From assembly GCF_007995245.1 (NCBI RefSeq), contig NZ_VCBA01000001.1:511730-575729 (forward strand): a stretch of 64,000 nucleotides of DNA, read 5' to 3'. Both the position numbers and the translations under genes were made by a program. Numbering within the stretch: the stretch's first letter is position 1; the number at the start of each line of letters is the position of its first letter. Below, one piece after another: positions 15,734 through 24,470 of the stretch. The notes beneath the pieces are model-generated. The model was not told the origin of the DNA and did not search any database. It was given only the letters and a program-made list of their open reading frames with translations. The DNA is from Tateyamaria sp. syn59. GTDB lineage: Bacteria > Pseudomonadota > Alphaproteobacteria > Rhodobacterales > Rhodobacteraceae.

Positions 15734-17068
15734 ATGACACAAGCCATGAAAATCGCCATCGTCGATGACGAGCAGGACATGCGCCAATCCATCAGCCAGT
15801 GGCTGGCCCTGTCGGGCTACGACACCGAGACCTTTGCCAGCGCCGAGGACGCGCTGAAGGTGTTGGGGCCGGAATATCCCGGCATTGTGATTTCCGACAT
15901 CAAGATGCCCGGCATGGACGGGATGCAATTTCTGAAAAAGCTGATGGGCAATGACAGTGCCTTGCCCGTCATCATGATCACGGGCCACGGGGATGTGCCC
16001 ATGGCGGTTGAGGCCATGCGGGTGGGGGCGTTCGATTTTCTTGAAAAGCCCTTTAACCCCGACCGGATGAGCGAGCTTGCCAAGCGCGCCACCGGGGCCC
16101 GCCGCCTGACCATGGACAACCGTTTGCTGCGTCGCGAATTGAGCGATGGCGGGCAGTTGATGAAGAAGCTGATCGGCCAGAGCCCGGTGATGGAGCGTCT
16201 GCGCGAGGACATTCTGGATCTGGGCCAGGCTGACGGTCATGTGCTGATTGATGGCGAGACGGGCACCGGCAAGACGCTTGTCGCCCATGCTTTGCACGCC
16301 GTGGGCAGCCGGGCCGGCAAGAAGTTCGTGCTGGTCAGCTGTTCGGCCTGGGAAGAAGAGGCGCTGGCCAAGCGTCTCTTTGGCCCGATGTTGCCGGAGG
16401 ATTCCGCGCTTCCTGCTGTTGAGGAGGCCCGTGGTGGGACGTTGGTGCTGGAGGATATCGAAGCGCTGAGCGAGAGCCTGCAGGCCCGTTTGCTGTCGGT
16501 CATAAACGATCAGGGCACCCCTGCCGAGACCCGCATCGTGGGTATCTGCAACATGCAGGAGGCGGGCAAGACCTGTGAGGATGCGCTGCGTCCGGACCTC
16601 TATTACCGGTTGGCGGCGTTGAAGATCACGGTGCCGCCGCTGCGTCAGCGGGGTGAGGACATTCTGACCCTGTTCACGCGGCTGAGCGATCAGTTTGCCG
16701 ATGAATATGGCTGTGAGGCGCCGAAGGTGTCTGCGCAGGAGGCCGCGCAGCTGTTGCAGGCCCCGTGGCCGGGCAACGTGCGTCAGTTGATCAACATTGC
16801 CGAGCGGGCCGTTTTGCAGGCGCGGCGTGGGACGGGGTCTATCGCATCGCTCTTGATGAACGACCACGAAGAGATGCAGCCCGTCATGACCACCGAGGGC
16901 AAGCCGCTGAAGGAGTATGTTGAAGCGTTCGAGCGGATGCTGATCGACAACACGATGCGTCGCCACAAGGGCTCGATTGCCTCTGTCATGGAGGAGTTGT
17001 GCCTGCCGCGCAGGACCCTGAACGAGAAGATGGCCAAGTACGGGTTGCAGCGGTCGGATTACCTCTGA
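15734..17068 (+). CDS. dctD: DctD-type response regulator lacking the GAFTGA loop
   Basis: The 444-residue protein has a receiver domain (phospho-acceptor D55 in VISDIKMPG, K105), an AAA+ domain with Walker A GETGTGKT (174-181) and a Walker B-like GGTLVLEDIEAL (234-245), and a C-terminal Fis-type helix-turn-helix (GSIASVMEELCLPRRTLNEKM). Between L-F-G (215-217) and G-G-T-L, where sigma-54 activators carry GAFTGA, the sequence is P-M-L-P-E-D-S-A-L-P-A-V-E-E-A-R: the contact motif is absent and the loop shortened. It may therefore not activate sigma-54, resembling Rhodobacter capsulatus NtrC, which works with sigma-70. AGGAG precedes the ATG. Confidence 0.9.
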   Translation: MTQAMKIAIVDDEQDMRQSISQWLALSGYDTETFASAEDALKVLGPEYPGIVISDIKMPGMDGMQFLKKLMGNDSALPVIMITGHGDVPMAVEAMRVGAFDFLEKPFNPDRMSELAKRATGARRLTMDNRLLRRELSDGGQLMKKLIGQSPVMERLREDILDLGQADGHVLIDGETGTGKTLVAHALHAVGSRAGKKFVLVSCSAWEEEALAKRLFGPMLPEDSALPAVEEARGGTLVLEDIEALSESLQARLLSVINDQGTPAETRIVGICNMQEAGKTCEDALRPDLYYRLAALKITVPPLRQRGEDILTLFTRLSDQFADEYGCEAPKVSAQEAAQLLQAPWPGNVRQLINIAERAVLQARRGTGSIASLLMNDHEEMQPVMTTEGKPLKEYVEAFERMLIDNTMRRHKGSIASVMEELCLPRRTLNEKMAKYGLQRSDYL

Positions 17069-17096
17069 TCCACCTGTAACAGCCTGTTGGAACATG

Positions 17097-17124
17097 TGAC
17101 CGCCGGTGCCCCCGGCGGTCATTT
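17097..17124 (+). terminator. Terminator hairpin after dctD
   Basis: Arms GACCGCCG (17098-17105) and CGGCGGTC (17113-17120), extendable by a G-C and a T-A pair, are followed by ATTTCAT. It lies 30 bases after the dctD stop. Confidence 0.65.
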
Positions 17125-17179
17125 CATGTGGGGGGCTGGCGTGGCATGAGGGGGCCATACTCATGCAAGGATTTTCCCG

Positions 17180-17854
17180 ATGATGCCCCCACACGCGTAT
17201 CTTTTCGACATGGACGGTCTGCTTTTGGACAGCGAGCGGGTCTATGGCGCTGTGGCGCGGGATATTCTGGTGCCGCGGGGGTTTGCGGCCGACGCCGTGG
17301 ATGCGTTTTTTCTAACGATGGTGGGCTGTTCGGGGGCCGAGAGCCTGCGGCGGCTGGAGACGTTTCTGGGCGCGGAGGCGGCGGCGTTCAACAGCGCCTG
17401 GCACGCGGAGGTCGAGCGCCGGGTGAGCGCGCATGTGGCGCTGCGGCCTACGGTGCGCGACAGTCTGGCCCGGCTTGCGGGGCAGGGCGCGCGGATGGCC
17501 GTGGTCACCTCGACCAACGGGGACGCGGCGCGCGGGCATCTGGCGCGGGCCGAAATCCTCGACCACTTCGAGGTGGTGCTGGGCGGCGACGAGGTGTCAG
17601 CGCGCAAGCCGGACCCGGCGCCCTATCTCGAAGCGGCAGCACTTTTGGGCGTCGCGCCTGATCTATGTGCCGCCTTCGAGGACAGCGACCGGGGGATCAC
17701 GTCGGCCGTTCACGCGGGCTGTCGCGCAGTGCAGGTGCCTGATATGCGGCCCGCGGACCTGCCGCTGCCCGCGCTGGGGCAGGGGGTCGCGCAGGACTTG
17801 GCGACGGCCCTCGACATGGTGGGCGCTTTTGGCCGGCGCAGCGTAGCCGAATGA
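17180..17854 (+). CDS. HAD family phosphatase (beta-phosphoglucomutase-like)
   Basis: A 224-residue HAD hydrolase of the subfamily with an alpha-helical cap. Motif I is F-D-M-D-G-L-L-L-D-S-E (nucleophile Asp near residue 11), motif II V-T-S-T-N, motif III the Lys of SARKPDPAPYL, and motif IV F-E-D-S-D-R-G-I. Such enzymes dephosphorylate small sugar phosphates; the exact substrate cannot be deduced. AAGGATTTTCCCG precedes the ATG. It lies after the dctD terminator and just before an EEP-family gene in the same direction, 72 bases apart. Confidence 0.88.
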   Translation: MMPPHAYLFDMDGLLLDSERVYGAVARDILVPRGFAADAVDAFFLTMVGCSGAESLRRLETFLGAEAAAFNSAWHAEVERRVSAHVALRPTVRDSLARLAGQGARMAVVTSTNGDAARGHLARAEILDHFEVVLGGDEVSARKPDPAPYLEAAALLGVAPDLCAAFEDSDRGITSAVHAGCRAVQVPDMRPADLPLPALGQGVAQDLATALDMVGAFGRRSVAE

Positions 17855-17926
17855 TCTTGTGACCGGCTTCGCTTGCGGGGAACGGCCTTGGATGGTTGGC
17901 TGCTGCAGCGTGATGCGGGGAGTGCC

Positions 17927-18730
17927 ATGAACATCGTCAGTCTGAATGCGTGGGGCGGGAAGGTGTGGGAGGCCCTGGCACCCTGGGGTGCGGCGCTGTC
18001 GCCGGATGTCCTGTGCCTGCAGGAGGTTACGCGCGCGCCGGTGCCAAGCCCGGATTGGCTGCGCTATGTCGATCCCTATCGTGATCTGGCGCAGCGCGCG
18101 GACCTTTTTTGCGACATCTCGGCGCTGCTGCCGCACCATCAGGCGCTTTTCGCTCCGGCCACGCGGGGCACGTTGACGGATGATGCGGGGGCGGCGGTGC
18201 CCTCGGAACACGGGCTTGGGATGTGGGTGCGGCGCGATCTTGCCGTGACGCAGGTCGCCCAGGATTTCATCCACGGCACCTATCGTTCAGACGGCTGGGG
18301 AGAGGAGCCGGTGCCCCGCACGATGCAGGTGGCCCGGATCGCGGAGCCGGAGACCGGACGGCATGTCTGTGTCGGCCATTTTCACGGATTGCGCGACCCG
18401 GCTGGAAAGGGCGACACGCCTGCGCGGGCGGCGCAGACCGAACGGGCAATAAGTCTGTTTCGGCAGGTGTGGGACGGGCAGGCGCCCGCCGTTCTGGCCG
18501 GAGATTTCAACCTGTTGCCGGGCAGTGCGGCCTTCCGCCGGTTCAAGGAGGTCGGCCTGCATGACCTGATTGCGCATCACGGGATCACCGACACGCGGAC
18601 CGCCCTTTATGAAAAACCGCAGCGCTTTGCCGACTACATGCTGGTGTCGGATGACCTGCTGACGGCACGCTTTGACGTGCCGGGACAGCCTGTGGTGTCG
18701 GATCATCGACCGTTGATCCTTGAGGTCTGA
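17927..18730 (+). CDS. Endonuclease/exonuclease/phosphatase (EEP) family protein
   Basis: A 267-residue metal-dependent phosphodiesterase or nuclease-like protein. Landmarks are M-N-I-V-S-L-N-A-W-G-G at the N-terminus, C-L-Q-E-V with the metal-binding Glu, LAGDFNLLP, and the final SDHRPLILE with the catalytic Asp-His pair. No signal peptide or membrane helix is seen. The substrate could be nucleic acid, a phospholipid or a small phosphate ester. ATG 17927 follows GGGGAG; an upstream start at 17873 is less likely. A four-hairpin repeat begins six bases after its stop. Confidence 0.86.
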   Translation: MNIVSLNAWGGKVWEALAPWGAALSPDVLCLQEVTRAPVPSPDWLRYVDPYRDLAQRADLFCDISALLPHHQALFAPATRGTLTDDAGAAVPSEHGLGMWVRRDLAVTQVAQDFIHGTYRSDGWGEEPVPRTMQVARIAEPETGRHVCVGHFHGLRDPAGKGDTPARAAQTERAISLFRQVWDGQAPAVLAGDFNLLPGSAAFRRFKEVGLHDLIAHHGITDTRTALYEKPQRFADYMLVSDDLLTARFDVPGQPVVSDHRPLILEV

Positions 18731-18736
18731 CGGGCG

Positions 18737-18886
18737 CGGTTTTCGGCGCGAAAACCGGTTGGAAACCGACGCGGTTTCCGTACGTACTGGCGCGCTCCGC
18801 CCACGCATGAAATCCATTTGACAGCTGGTGTCCGGGGCGGCGTTTTCCGCGTCGGAAAACGGGCCGGAAAATGCGTCATTTTCCGG
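18737..18886. repeat. Four-hairpin intergenic repeat, copy A
   Basis: Four perfect hairpins: 18737-18757 (CGGTTTTC/GAAAACCG), 18761-18779 (GGAAACCG/CGGTTTCC), 18841-18861 (CGTTTTCC/GGAAAACG) and 18864-18886 (CCGGAAAATG/CATTTTCCGG), the two pairs separated by about 60 bases. Copies B (23099-23198) and C (26788-26885) have the same order with compensated base changes in the stems. This copy ends 16 bases before the rne promoter. Confidence 0.85.
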
Positions 18887-18902
18887 TCCATGCGATTGGC
18901 CA

Positions 18903-18931
18903 TTGTCATTTGCCGTGCCTTGCTCTTATCT
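18903..18931 (+). promoter_or_regulatory. Putative rne promoter
   Basis: TTGTCA (18903-18908) and TTATCT (18926-18931) are 17 bases apart, close to the sigma-70 consensus. Transcription from about 18938 would give a leader of some 335 bases. Confidence 0.55.
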
Positions 18932-18937
18932 AAGGGG

Positions 18938-19273
18938 ATGAAGCAGTCGTGTGCACTCGCACCGCTTCATGTGAGTTTCGCTGTTGATTGATCCGTGCAG
19001 GGACCCTGCCGCTTTCAACAGGCCGATTGGGCCAGATATGGCCACGAGTTGCTGACGCGGACCAAGGTCTGGCGCAGCGTATGAACGGACACCGCGCACC
19101 TTGCGCGTGTGTCGGAGAAGAACCGCGATGACGCGCGTGAGGACATCACTGATCCCGGCAGACGGCCCACCCGGCCTGATCTGCAGCGCGTCCCCAATCG
19201 CCCAGACAAGACACGCCCCCAAAACCGCTGCGCCGCCAGGTGACAGCCGATTGCGGGCGCGCAATGGACTTTT
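18938..19273 (+). other. Long 5' leader of rne (no gene seen)
   Basis: About 335 bases between the predicted start site and the rne ATG hold no convincing reading frame. A long leader is known to mediate RNase E self-control in enterobacteria; by analogy this one could do the same, but no conserved structure is recognised. Confidence 0.4.
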
Positions 19274-21970
19274 ATGCCAAAGAAAATGCTTATCGACGCC
19301 ACCCACGCGGAAGAGACCCGCGTCGTGGTGGTGGACGGAAACAAGGTCGAGGAGTTTGACTTTGAATCCGAAAACAAGCGCCAGCTTGCTGGCAACATCT
19401 ATCTTGCCAAGGTAACGCGCGTCGAGCCGTCGCTGCAGGCGGCGTTTATCGACTATGGCGGCAACCGCCACGGGTTTCTTGCGTTTTCGGAAATCCACCC
19501 GGATTACTACCAGATCCCCGTCGCCGACCGTGAGGCGCTGATGGAGGAAGAGCGCGCCTATGCCGAGGCGATGAAGGCGCGCGACGAGGAAGAGGACAAA
19601 CCCAAGCCCAAGCGGTCGCGGTCCCGGTCGAAGTCGAAAGCCGCCAAGACCGAGGACACCGATGCCACGGTGTCGACAGAGATCGAGGGGATGGAGACCA
19701 TTGACCTTGATCCCGAGGCCGGCACCGATGTGGCCGTGCCGGAGGACGAGGCCGCGTCGCCCATGGAGACCGTCAAGGACACGCCGGTCGAGACCCCTGA
19801 GGCGGGCGAAGAGGCCGCCGAGCCGGAAGAGACAGCGGAGACGGACGATGCTGTGGCGTCCGAAGCTGATGCGCCTTCGGATGACGATGACGAGGTCGAG
19901 GCCAAAGGGTCCGATGCGACATCGAAGGATGACAGCATCGAATCCGTGGCGGACGAGGATGACAGCGAGGACATCCGTCCGCCGCGCAAGCCCCGGCCGC
20001 GCCGCTACAAGATCCAGGAGGTCATCAAGGTCCGCCAGATCCTGCTGGTGCAGGTCGTCAAGGAAGAGCGCGGCAACAAGGGCGCTGCCCTGACCACCTA
20101 TCTGAGCCTTGCCGGGCGCTACTGCGTGCTGATGCCGAACACCGCCCGTGGCGGCGGCATTTCCCGCAAGATCACCAATGCCACGGACCGCAAGAAGCTG
20201 AAGGAGATTGCGAACGAGATCGAGGTGCCGCAGGGCGCCGGGCTGATCGTGCGCACCGCCGGGGCCAAGCGGACCAAGGCTGAGATCAAGCGCGACTACG
20301 AGTACCTGCAGCGGTTGTGGGAGCAGATCCGCGAGTTGACGTTGAAGTCGATTGCGCCTGCGAAGATTTATGAAGAGGGCGACCTGATCAAACGGTCGAT
20401 CCGTGACCTCTATAACCGCGAGATCGACGAGGTGTTTGTCGAGGGCGAGCGCGGCTACCGCATCGCCAAGGACTTCATGAAGATGATCATGCCGTCCCAT
20501 GCCAAGAACGTGAAGCAGTACCAGGACGCTCTGCCGCTGTTCGCGCGCTACCAGGTCGAGACCTATCTGGCGGGCATGTTCAACCCGACGGTTCAGCTGA
20601 AGTCGGGTGGTTACATCGTGATTGGCGTGACCGAGGCGCTGGTGGCCATCGACGTGAACTCGGGCCGCGCGACCAAGGAAGGGTCGATCGAAGAGACGGC
20701 GCTGAAGACAAACCTGGAGGCCGCCGACGAAGTGGCGCGCCAGTTGCGGTTGCGTGACCTTGCGGGCCTCATTGTCATCGACTTCATCGACATGGATGAG
20801 CGCAAGAACAACTCGGCTGTCGAAAAGCGGATGAAGGACCGGCTCAAGACCGACCGCGCCCGCATTCAGGTGGGTCGGATTTCGGGCTTTGGCCTGATGG
20901 AGATGTCGCGGCAGCGTCTGCGCCCCGGCATGATCGAGGCGACGACCCAGCCCTGTCAGGCGTGTCACGGCACAGGTCTGATCCGGTCGGATGATAACCT
21001 GGCCCTGTCCATCCTGCGTCAGATCGAGGAAGAGGGCACGCGCCGCCGGTCGCGCGAGGTGCTGATCAAGGCGCCCGTGGGCATCGCCAACTTCCTGATG
21101 AACCAGAAGCGCGAGCATATTGCGCAGATCGAAGGCCGCTATGGTCTGTCAGTACGCATCGAAGGGGATCCGCATCTCGTGAGCCCCGATTTCTCGCTTG
21201 AGAAGTTCAAGACGGCGACCCGCGTTGTGAAGGCGGTCGATATGCCTGTGGTGTCGGTTGACACGTCGATCATGGATCAGGTGGACGAGGAAGATGACGC
21301 CGTGGCCGAGGCGCCGGATGCCCCAGCTGCCGAGGAAGGTGAGGCCAAGCCCAAGCGCCGCCGTCGGCGCCGTCGGAGCCGGAGCCGGAGCAAGTCGTCG
21401 ACCACAGAGACGGCTGAGACGACTGAAACGGGCGATCAGGCTGAGGCTGCGGCAACAGAGACGACGCCCGCCGCCGAAACAGACGGTGCGGATGCTGCGC
21501 CGAGCGATGCTGAGGCCGCCGACGCCCCTGCGGAGGAGGCACCCAAGAAGGTGACGCGCAGCCGGTCGTCGCGGTCGCGGACGTCTTCCAAGGCGAAAGC
21601 GGAGGCGGTGGAGGCTGACGCGCCTGCGGCCGAAGCTGTGGCGGAGCCTGCGGCGAGCGATGCCGCTGAGGCAGACACGCCCGCAGAGGCACCGAAGAAA
21701 ACGACACGCTCCACCCGGTCGCGCACCACCACGGCCAAGACGACGAAGGCGGAGGACGTGCCTGCGGTGTCGGCCGAAGCCAGCGTTGATGGCGCCGCCA
21801 CCGTTGCCGCGGAACCGGCGGTGCCGGAGGCCGCGCCAGAACCAGCGCCGGTAGAGGACGTGGCCGCGGAAGAGGTGAAGGTGCCCGAACCTGTCGCGGA
21901 AGCTGCATCCCCCGCGCCCGAAGAGCCACCGAAGCCGAAAAAGCGTGGCTGGTGGTCGTTGGGCAAGTAA
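19274..21970 (+). CDS. rne: Ribonuclease E
   Basis: The major mRNA-decay and rRNA-processing endonuclease, and scaffold of the degradosome. The 898-residue protein begins M-P-K-K-M-L-I-D-A-T-H-A-E-E-T-R, then the S1 domain is split by an acidic/Ser-rich insert (about residues 95-235) as in other alphaproteobacteria. The catalytic DNase I-like subdomain carries A-L-V-A-I-D-V-N-S-G and G-L-I-V-I-D-F-I-D-M (the two metal Asp), and the Zn-link is C-Q-A-C-H-G-T-G. The C-terminus is a long low-complexity tail with basic (KRRRRRRRSRSRSKS) and acidic Ala/Glu repeats, ending in the aromatic K-K-R-G-W-W-S-L-G-K, a likely partner-binding end. Confidence 0.96.
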   Translation: MPKKMLIDATHAEETRVVVVDGNKVEEFDFESENKRQLAGNIYLAKVTRVEPSLQAAFIDYGGNRHGFLAFSEIHPDYYQIPVADREALMEEERAYAEAMKARDEEEDKPKPKRSRSRSKSKAAKTEDTDATVSTEIEGMETIDLDPEAGTDVAVPEDEAASPMETVKDTPVETPEAGEEAAEPEETAETDDAVASEADAPSDDDDEVEAKGSDATSKDDSIESVADEDDSEDIRPPRKPRPRRYKIQEVIKVRQILLVQVVKEERGNKGAALTTYLSLAGRYCVLMPNTARGGGISRKITNATDRKKLKEIANEIEVPQGAGLIVRTAGAKRTKAEIKRDYEYLQRLWEQIRELTLKSIAPAKIYEEGDLIKRSIRDLYNREIDEVFVEGERGYRIAKDFMKMIMPSHAKNVKQYQDALPLFARYQVETYLAGMFNPTVQLKSGGYIVIGVTEALVAIDVNSGRATKEGSIEETALKTNLEAADEVARQLRLRDLAGLIVIDFIDMDERKNNSAVEKRMKDRLKTDRARIQVGRISGFGLMEMSRQRLRPGMIEATTQPCQACHGTGLIRSDDNLALSILRQIEEEGTRRRSREVLIKAPVGIANFLMNQKREHIAQIEGRYGLSVRIEGDPHLVSPDFSLEKFKTATRVVKAVDMPVVSVDTSIMDQVDEEDDAVAEAPDAPAAEEGEAKPKRRRRRRRSRSRSKSSTTETAETTETGDQAEAAATETTPAAETDGADAAPSDAEAADAPAEEAPKKVTRSRSSRSRTSSKAKAEAVEADAPAAEAVAEPAASDAAEADTPAEAPKKTTRSTRSRTTTAKTTKAEDVPAVSAEASVDGAATVAAEPAVPEAAPEPAPVEDVAAEEVKVPEPVAEAASPAPEEPPKPKKRGWWSLGK

Positions 21971-21994
21971 GCCCATCACCTGAATGGATCGAGA

Positions 21995-22018
21995 GGGGCG
22001 TGCCGGTTGGCGCGCCCC
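21995..22018. terminator. Bidirectional terminator hairpin between rne and the TusA-like gene
   Basis: GGGGCGTGCC (21995-22004) pairs with GGCGCGCCCC (22009-22018) over GGTT, with one T-G pair. It lies between two convergent genes and touches the end of the TusA-like gene at 22020. Confidence 0.6.
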
Positions 22019-22019
22019 C

Positions 22020-22250
22020 TTATCCTTTGCGGATGGCGTAGCGCTGGATGGGGCCGCTTGTGTCGGCGGAGACGAGCGTGTGTCCGGCCTCGGCGCAGAA
22101 ATGGGGCACGTCCACCACCGCCGCCGGGTCATCTGCCGCGACGATCAGGACATCGCCTTTGGCGAGCGCCTGCAGGCGTTTGCGTGCCTTGAGCACAGGC
22201 AGCGGGCAGAGCAGCCCAACGGCGTCGAGTTCATGTGCGTTGTCGTTCAT
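22020..22250 (-). CDS. TusA-like sulfurtransferase
   Basis: A 76-residue protein of the TusA/SirA/YeeD family, which carries a persulfide on a conserved Cys and passes sulfur on. The motif L-D-A-V-G-L-L-C-P-L-P-V-L-K-A-R has the active Cys in the CPxP signature near residue 15; DVLIVAADDPAAVVDVPHFC follows, with a second Cys. Whether it serves tRNA thiolation, molybdenum cofactor or another path cannot be told. It is divergent from ccdA, a cytochrome c/thiol-redox gene. Confidence 0.9.
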   Translation of the reverse strand: MNDNAHELDAVGLLCPLPVLKARKRLQALAKGDVLIVAADDPAAVVDVPHFCAEAGHTLVSADTSGPIQRYAIRKG

Positions 22251-22344
22251 ACGGGCAGAATTAGGCGCGATGTTACATCCTGTCCACAGACATGTGACCG
22301 TTGGCCCCCGTGACGCAGGCGCGCATGACCGCTAGGTGGGAGAC

Positions 22345-23097
22345 ATGTTCGGAATTGACATCATCGACGCCAGCCTGATCCCCGCCATGACCGTGGCGCT
22401 GTTTGCAGGCATCATCAGCTTTCTCAGCCCCTGCGTGCTGCCCATCGTGCCACCCTATCTGGCCTATATGTCGGGCATGAGCGTGGGCGAGATGTCGGAC
22501 GACCGCGCAGGGCGCAACCGCGCAACGGTGACGGCACTGTTCTTTGTGCTGGGCCTGTCGACGGTGTTTATCTTTCTTGGCTTTGCCGCGTCGGCCTTTG
22601 GCGCGTTTTTCTTGCAGAACCAGGTGCTCTTTGCGCAGATCTCGGGCGTGATCATCATGATCTTTGGCCTGCACTTCTTGGGCGTGTTCCGCATTCCGTT
22701 TCTGGACCGCGAGGCGCGGATGGAGGCGGGGGATCAGGGGGGATCGGCTTTTGGTGCGTATATCCTCGGCCTGGCCTTTGCCTTTGGTTGGACCCCGTGC
22801 ATCGGGCCGCAACTGGGCGCGATCCTGACGCTGGCCGCGACCGAGGCATCGCTGACGCGCGGTACGTTCCTGCTGGGTGTTTATGCGGCAGGCTTAGGCA
22901 TTCCGTTCCTGCTGGCCGCGATGTTCATGAGCCGCGCCATGGGCCTGATGAACCGGATCAAGCGGCATATGGCGCTGATCGAGAAGGTGATGGGTGGCCT
23001 CTTGCTGCTTGTTGGGGCGGCGATGCTCTTTGGCCTGTTCACGCGGTTTTCGTTCTGGCTGCTGGAGCAGTTTCCGGCGCTGGCGACGCTGGGCTGA
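22345..23097 (+). CDS. ccdA: Cytochrome c biogenesis protein CcdA
   Basis: CcdA passes electrons from cytoplasmic thioredoxin across the inner membrane to periplasmic thiol-disulfide proteins that keep apocytochrome c reduced. The 250-residue protein has six predicted helices, with the paired redox Cys in FLSPCVLPIVPPYLAYM and in GWTPCIGPQLGAIL, each flanked by the conserved prolines. I chose ATG 22345 behind GGTGGGAG; a GTG three codons upstream is possible. A repeat element begins directly after its stop. No ccm genes are adjacent. Confidence 0.94.
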   Translation: MFGIDIIDASLIPAMTVALFAGIISFLSPCVLPIVPPYLAYMSGMSVGEMSDDRAGRNRATVTALFFVLGLSTVFIFLGFAASAFGAFFLQNQVLFAQISGVIIMIFGLHFLGVFRIPFLDREARMEAGDQGGSAFGAYILGLAFAFGWTPCIGPQLGAILTLAATEASLTRGTFLLGVYAAGLGIPFLLAAMFMSRAMGLMNRIKRHMALIEKVMGGLLLLVGAAMLFGLFTRFSFWLLEQFPALATLG

Positions 23098-23098
23098 T

Positions 23099-23198
23099 CG
23101 GTCTTTGACGCAAAGACCGGGTGGAAATCGACGCGATTTCCTTTGCCATTTGCGCCGGTTTTCGCGTCGGAAACCTGACGGACACCGCGTCGGTCTCC
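23099..23198. repeat. Four-hairpin intergenic repeat, copy B
   Basis: Hairpins at 23099-23119 (CGGTCTTTG/CAAAGACCG), 23123-23141 (GGAAATCG/CGATTTCC), 23157-23175 (GGTTTTC/GGAAACC, one T-G pair) and 23180-23198 (GGACACCG/CGGTCTCC, one mismatch). Same order and loops as copies A and C; the most diverged copy. It directly follows the ccdA stop. Confidence 0.75.
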
Positions 23199-23249
23199 GC
23201 CTTACTTTGGTCCCAGACCTGCGCTAGAGTACGCTCAAGAGGTGCAGGA

Positions 23250-24470
23250 ATGAGCAGGTCGCATCCCAATCCAGTCACGCGGCGCCGGGTGTTTTACATT
23301 CCCGGTTACGACCCGATTCATCCCCGCCGGTATCGGGAGCTTTACCGCAAGGAGGGAGCCGCACAGGCGGAGATTTCGGGCTATGAGATCGCGCTGACCC
23401 CGGCTGCGAAAGCAGAGCATTTCGGCTGGCAAGTGGATGCGCGGATGGACGGGCGGCCCGTGCATGCGGATGTCGAGGTGCTTGTCTGGTCCGACATCGT
23501 GCGCGACAGTATGGAGGCGACCATTCCCGGCACCTATCTGCAACTGGTACGCACGGCGTGGATCTACATCGCCTCGGGTGCGCTGCGGCGCTTGATGCGT
23601 TTGCGCAAGGGGCCGGTGATTGCGGCGCTTTATCCGGTGGGCATGCTTGTCGGGCAGGCGCTTCTGGCGCTGGCGCTGTGGTATGCGTTTTGGCGTGTGG
23701 GCGGTCTGCTTGGTCCGGTGGGCACGTGGGCCGGTGCGGCGTTGGGCGCTGTGGCTTTTGTCGCGCTGTTGCGGTGGTTCAAGGCGAAGGATGGCACGTT
23801 TTTTGCCTATTACCTGATGCACGACTACGCCTATTCGGCGGCGTCGCGCGGGGCCAATCCGCCTGCGCTGGAGGCGCGTATGCGAGCCTTTCAGGACAGC
23901 ATTGCGGCGGCATTGCAGACGGATGTGGACGAGGTGCTGGTGGTTGGCCACTCTTCTGGCGCGCATTTGGCCGTGTCGATCCTGTCCGATCTGATCCGCG
24001 GGGCCCATGTGCCTGCGGAGGGGCCAGCACTGGCGTTCCTGTCGCTGGGGCAGGTGGTGCCGATGGTTTCGTTTCTGCCCGATGCGCACCGATTGCGGGC
24101 CGATTTGCAGTATTTGTCGGCACGGGAGGAGTTGACATGGGTTGATGTGACGGCGCCCGGCGATGGCTGCGCCTTTGCCTTGTGCGATCCGGTGGCGGTG
24201 TCGGGTGTGGCACCGCCGGACAAGCGCTGGCCGCTGGTATTTTCCGCAGCCTTTACGCAGTCCCTGAGCCCGGCGCGGTGGAAAGAGTTGCGCTGGCGGT
24301 TCTTTCGCCTGCATTTCCAGTATCTCTGCGCGTTTGATCGGCCTCGGGACTACGACTACTTTCAGATCACGGCGGGTCCGGTAACCTTGGCTGACCGCTA
24401 CGCCGACCGTCCGCCGTCGAAATCGCGCATCGACGTGCCGGTATCGAAATACACCAGCGTCGCCGCATGA
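23250..24470 (+). CDS. Membrane-anchored alpha/beta hydrolase, unknown substrate
   Basis: A 406-residue protein with an N-terminal R-R-V-F-Y-I-P-G-Y-D-P strand-loop like the start of an alpha/beta hydrolase, two or three membrane helices in the middle (about residues 123-175, YPVGMLVGQALLALALWYAFW and onwards), and then the nucleophile elbow V-V-G-H-S-S-G-A-H-L-A (Ser near residue 236). The late W-V-D-V-T-A-P-G-D-G-C segment may carry the acidic residue. Its stop overlaps the start of a cytochrome P450 gene (ATGA), so the two are co-translated and probably act in one pathway. ATG 23250 follows GGTGCAGGA. Substrate not recognised. Confidence 0.8.
   Translation: MSRSHPNPVTRRRVFYIPGYDPIHPRRYRELYRKEGAAQAEISGYEIALTPAAKAEHFGWQVDARMDGRPVHADVEVLVWSDIVRDSMEATIPGTYLQLVRTAWIYIASGALRRLMRLRKGPVIAALYPVGMLVGQALLALALWYAFWRVGGLLGPVGTWAGAALGAVAFVALLRWFKAKDGTFFAYYLMHDYAYSAASRGANPPALEARMRAFQDSIAAALQTDVDEVLVVGHSSGAHLAVSILSDLIRGAHVPAEGPALAFLSLGQVVPMVSFLPDAHRLRADLQYLSAREELTWVDVTAPGDGCAFALCDPVAVSGVAPPDKRWPLVFSAAFTQSLSPARWKELRWRFFRLHFQYLCAFDRPRDYDYFQITAGPVTLADRYADRPPSKSRIDVPVSKYTSVAA

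Noticed and set aside
15521-17194. 557-codon minus-strand frame opposite dctD
   Set aside because: Shadow of the DctD gene; His/Gln/Arg-rich composition and no motifs.
18926-21118. 730-codon minus-strand frame opposite rne
   Set aside because: Antisense to the conserved RNase E catalytic domain; low-complexity Leu/His/Arg content.
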